A stretch of DNA of 64,000 nt from assembly GCF_000264995.1 (NCBI RefSeq), contig NW_006767443.1, positions 454,612-518,611 of the forward strand. Direction: 5' to 3'. The notes below the pieces were generated by a model, which saw only the letters and a program-made list of their open reading frames with translations, did not search any database and was not told where the DNA came from. A program made the position numbers and the translations under genes. The DNA comes from Punctularia strigosozonata HHB-11173 SS5 (Eukaryota; Basidiomycota; Agaricomycetes; Corticiales; Punctulariaceae). Shown piece by piece: positions 60,501-64,000 of this stretch (position 1 is its first letter; every line of letters begins with the position of its first letter).

Positions 60501-62855
60501 TCAGCGAGACAGCGCTTTCAAACGAGCCTCAGCCGCCCTTGCCCTCCGTTCCCTCTCGACCTTTGCCCTCATCTCAGGCGTCAGGCCCGCAACACTCTCC
60601 GACCCGCCACCGACGCCCCCAAGCCTCCGCGGGCCCTCCAGCGTCTGCACTTTCGTCTTCGCTGCCACCTCTACCTTGGGCGGCGCAACCGGCTCCTCCG
60701 TTCCACTTGCCCCTTCCTTCGCCTGCCTCTCCCGGATCTTGTCCTTCAGACCCTTGCGCCGCGCCTTCTTCTTCTCGCCCCGCTCGTCCTCCATCTCCTT
60801 CGTCAGCGCGCTCTGGACGTGTCCGGCCCCGTGCCAGTCCCACCAGTCCGAGTGCGCAGCGGCACAGCGTCGAAAGACGTTCCGAACCCCGCGGGTGCGT
60901 GCAAGATCATACGCGGTACGGGCTGCCCCAGCTGGTCGCGACGGCGGGGCATCGGACGCGTCGGATAGCACGCCCTCTTCGTCTATCGTCTGCATCGATG
61001 AGGAGGGCACTGGGACAGTCGGGTCCGCCTTCGCGTCCTCGAGCAGCCAGCGCGTAACATCTTCCTGCCCGGCGTGCGCAGCGACCTGCAGTAGCGTCCG
61101 GCCCCTCTCTCCGGCCTCTTGCGCGATCCAGTCCGGCATGAGGGCGTTCACCCCGTTCTGGCCCAGGTTGCCGCTGCCACGTTCGAGGAATGCCTTGAGC
61201 GGGTCAAGCCTGCCTTTGCGTATCATCTCCACGGCACGTAGCCACCTGTCCTTGAGGGCCTCTTCCTCCGCGGTACGTTTCGGCGCTGAGATGACCGGGA
61301 TGGCTGCCTTTTCCGGTGCAGTGGCTGGCACGGGTTTGGGTTTGGGAGCGATAGAGGCGAGATAAGCTTCGTCTTGAGCGCGAAGTATGTCTTCGGTAAG
61401 GTGAGAGACTTTGACCCGGGTGAGTTCGAGGAGACAGCGAGAGATCTCTGCTTGTGTCTGCGTGTCACGGATTAGCGGTCTTTTAGTGAGATATGGATGG
61501 AAGCTTGGTGGCACGCACTGGTCGACGCGTGGGGAAGGGGAAAGTTCGTAAACGATCGTCGCCTTGTTTCATCAGACATCAGGATAAGCATATGAGCTTC
61601 TCCTTCGCAGATGGAGAGAGCGCACCTTTGGCAATGGGAGAACCCTCGAAGTCGACGAATATGCGGCGGTTGGAGGTGCTGGCACGTATCCATATGCGCT
61701 CACACGCGTCAATGTCTTCTGCCCATTCTAGCAGCAGGGCTCGAATGTCCTATCATCAGGATCTTGTTCAGGGAGATCGCGTCGAGAATGCAAGGCAACG
61801 GAACACATACGTCAGCCAGTGCCTGCTCGCCGTAACGGCGTAACTGCGCGCCGGCACTTTTCGCGTTTCCTTTCGCTTGATCGTTCAAGGATTGCGATCC
61901 ACCCTGCTTTCGACGCGCTGAATTGATGCTTCATCAGCCACATGCCACGAGCCGATGGAGTCGGTAAACGCACTGGTATAACGGTGAAAGGTCTTGTGCT
62001 TCAGTATTTCCACCTCAGGTTTCGGCTTCTTGACCTTGATTTTCTTCTTCCGTCTGCCTCCACCATCTTCTGCGTCCGCTCCTTGTCTCTCCCCTTCCTC
62101 CACTGCGTCCGGGTCCTCGTCCGGATGACTGACTCTGACGATCGACCCCGCGAAATGGCCGCCGGCTGTCATGAACATGGCCCACGTCCGTCCGTGTTCG
62201 CCGTGATTGCGTTGCATCGCCTTCAGCTCGTCCAAGTACGATTCCGGAGGAGCGCGAAGTGGGAAGAGCCTCTTGTATATCCCGAGTTGGGTTTGGGGCG
62301 GGGAATGGAACCATACGAGTGCGGTTTGGGGGATGTTGGGGCGGGGAGCAGACGGGGAAGATGATCGTCGCGTTCTGTGTCTAGACATGAGGGTGTCCAC
62401 GGCGTCCGAGTCCGACCCTCCATCTTCCGATGACGAGGATGCGCTTCCGGAGATGGAGTCGTCGAGACCTTGAACCTCGAAAGTCAGAAACGAGAACCCG
62501 CGTCGGGATGTAATCGCGATCGGTGCACATTACCATCGACCAACGCCCCAAAGTCTTCCTCCGCCACGGCCTGCTGCCCGTTCAGGCGCATCTTCACGTT
62601 GTACCGGTGCCAGTCGCTGCGGAAGTGCGCGCGTTGCTCATCGAGATCGGCGAAGGCGGCGCCGAGGCAGATGTTGCATGTTTTGCTACCGATTCCTGGG
62701 GCCGCTCCGGTGGCGTCGTCGACTTGAGCGGTGGATGGTGGTGCTTTGGCGGGTGGCGATGGCGCACGCTCAGGATCTTGCCAGAGATGTCGGGGTGTGA
62801 GGGTCTCAAGGATCTCCTTCGGCAACGAGTAAACGTGATAGTATTCTTGAGGCAT
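60501..62855 (-). CDS. VMS1: Vms1/ANKZF1 peptidyl-tRNA endonuclease of ribosome quality control
   Basis: Releases stalled nascent chains from 60S-tRNA complexes and works with Cdc48. It starts at the ATG at 62855. Seen in order: C2H2 finger CNICLGAAFADLDEQRAHF then SDWHRYNVK; the release-factor-like VLRF1 domain with FHSPPQTQLGIYKRLFPLR and WAMFMTAGGHFAGSIV; the catalytic loop YTTRRKQGGSQS with the conserved Gln, built across an intron. LLLEWAEDIDACERIWIRAS, KGDDRLRTFPFPTRRPTQAE, and ankyrin repeats (RTLLQVAAHAGQEDVTRWLL; ARTAYDLARTRGVRNVF) follow. A basic coiled coil ends in RERRARAAEAR, which fits the Cdc48-binding VIM pattern R-x5-AA-x2-R. All functional landmarks are present. Confidence 0.92.
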
Positions 62856-63172
62856 TACGAGAGCGAATAACGAGACGTGTGTAAGAGTAAGAGATGACTT
62901 CTGTATACTTATGCAGGCGTAGGTTGCGATGGTGGTGGCGGTGGTTAGTCAGAGCTCGCTGAGCAGACTCATTCAAAGTTTGTATTCGACTATGACTCGC
63001 TTCCGCGATCTGGCTCCGAAACGAGATTACGTCGAAGGCAAGAGTAACGAGTCAGCCGATGCTTATATGAGATCGCTGAAGGATGATGTAAGTATGACCG
63101 TGTCACTACGAGAAATGCAAGATCAATATATTTTCATGTGCAGCACAAACACCACTGATCAACATCGAGCAA

Positions 63173-63202
63173 GGTGGTGGTGGTGGTGGTGGTGGTGGTG
63201 GA
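63173..63202 (+). repeat. (GGT)10 microsatellite
   Basis: Ten uninterrupted GGT triplets. Confidence 0.95.
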
Positions 63203-63284
63203 TTACGAGGCCCACATACCCCAAGGTTTTACGGCCCCAGTGGGCATGTAGCCGACGCGCTAGGGTCTACCACGGTATGCGTGA

Positions 63285-63425
63285 ACCCGGGTGAACCGCA
63301 GGTATGTACCTGCGGTTTACGCACGGGTCGGATACAGCGGGTACGGGTAGACTTGTAGCACGGGTCGCGGGTAGGTACAATCTCGTGGCTCGAATTTTCT
63401 GCTCTACCCGGGTACGACCCGGGTA
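63285..63425. repeat. CCCGGGT-rich patch with a perfect hairpin
   Basis: AACCGCAGGTA (63294-63304) and its reverse complement (63307-63317) are separated by 2 nt. Around it, ACCCGGGT or CGGGTA/CGGGTC motifs recur at least eight times up to 63425. Confidence 0.8.
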
Positions 63426-63723
63426 TGGTGGCGCGAATCTGTGACGCAAAAGTGACCGAGTGACCGATCTATCGTGCGCAGCCCGTGCGCATCACCTCCA
63501 GCCAGCACGCTAGCGACAACCTCACTCAGGGACGGTCGAGTTTCGATTCCTCGCGATTAGCACTGTAGAGGTGCGAAGCCGGTGGGCTGGGCGACGCGAT
63601 AATTGATATGCGCGAGTCCTCGAGGCTAAACAGTGGCTGCCGGGTGAGTGAAGTGTGGAAGCGTTGGGAGGCGCGCGAAGCGCGCGATGAGGATTAGAGT
63701 CGATGAGGCGGTCGGTGTCGGTG

Positions 63724-63771
63724 GTCGGTAGTCGATAGTCGCTGTCGGTAGTCGCTGTCGGTAGTCGCTGT
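63724..63771 (+). repeat. Short tandem repeat, 13-bp unit
   Basis: GTCGGTAGTCGCT occurs twice in tandem after an imperfect copy and before a partial copy. Confidence 0.85.
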
Positions 63772-64000
63772 ATTGCTCGTAGATGAAAGGGGAACAAGGT
63801 ATATATCGTCCAGACGTTGGGTGAGCCGGATGCTGTCGCTAGGGTACATGGATATCGAGGATTTATACGTGCATTCATTCGTACGCGACCATCACTCCTA
63901 TCTTTCCCCCCTGCTGATCCCTCGTCCCTCGTCCCTGGCCGTATCGAGCCCATCGCCCGCGCATGCGGTTGTCGTCGAGATCGAGCGGCCGGTAACCGCG

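Larger units (their letters stand above)
62856..64000. other. Right-end intergenic region with simple repeats
   Basis: No gene supported in 1.1 kb. The plus-strand frame from 62929 (about 50 codons before the (GGT)n run) has no recognisable similarity. The region holds the repeats listed separately. Confidence 0.45.

Overview
The window looks like a gene-dense stretch of an Agaricomycete (basidiomycete) nuclear genome, most likely a wood-decay fungus. It has many short introns (about 46-80 nt, donors mostly GTRNGT or GTGCGY), high-GC exons, closely packed genes on both strands, several cytochrome P450s, an aryl-alcohol-dehydrogenase-type aldo-keto reductase, a PDR-type ABC pump and decayed or intact F-box genes. 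I assigned no species. Where I gave exact exon joins (AAD, first P450, MPE1, nucleoporin, kinase, velvet, TIM23, F-box, 32.7-kb gene) the exon lengths add to a multiple of three and read open throughout. Other joins are approximate.

Layout. 1-7.3 kb, minus strand: a cell-wall-integrity MAP kinase (Slt2/Mpk1, 3' end outside the window) and symplekin/Pta1. 8.4-9.7 kb: an F-box protein. 9.7-10.5 kb: an 808-bp element with about 70-bp terminal inverted repeats and TA at both edges, enclosing broken coding sequence. 11.3-25.5 kb, plus strand: aldo-keto reductase, P450, Mpe1 (like Pta1, a cleavage/polyadenylation factor subunit) and a PDR transporter. 25.8-34 kb: Ipi3, the complex I 21-kDa subunit, a nucleoporin with a RanBP2-type zinc finger and a ten-copy 30-bp repeat, and an unknown acidic protein.

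35-48 kb: P450-A, the DNA polymerase delta catalytic subunit, a broken F-box/LRR gene, sorting nexin Snx41/Atg20, a P-loop kinase and a CYSTM protein. 48.3-51.6 kb holds no gene I can support. 51.6-62.9 kb: a velvet regulator, TIM23, a mitochondrial TPR protein (head-to-head with TIM23), P450-B (inverted paralogue of P450-A, similar up to the promoter) and Vms1/ANKZF1. The right end is intergenic with simple repeats and a palindrome.

Most genes are housekeeping: transcript 3' processing, ribosome assembly, respiration, nuclear transport, replication, endosomal sorting, mitochondrial import and stalled-ribosome rescue. The variable layer is the redox/efflux set (aldo-keto reductase, three P450s, PDR pump), the F-box genes and the small TIR element. 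I see no prokaryote-type defence system, CRISPR array, rRNA or tRNA gene.
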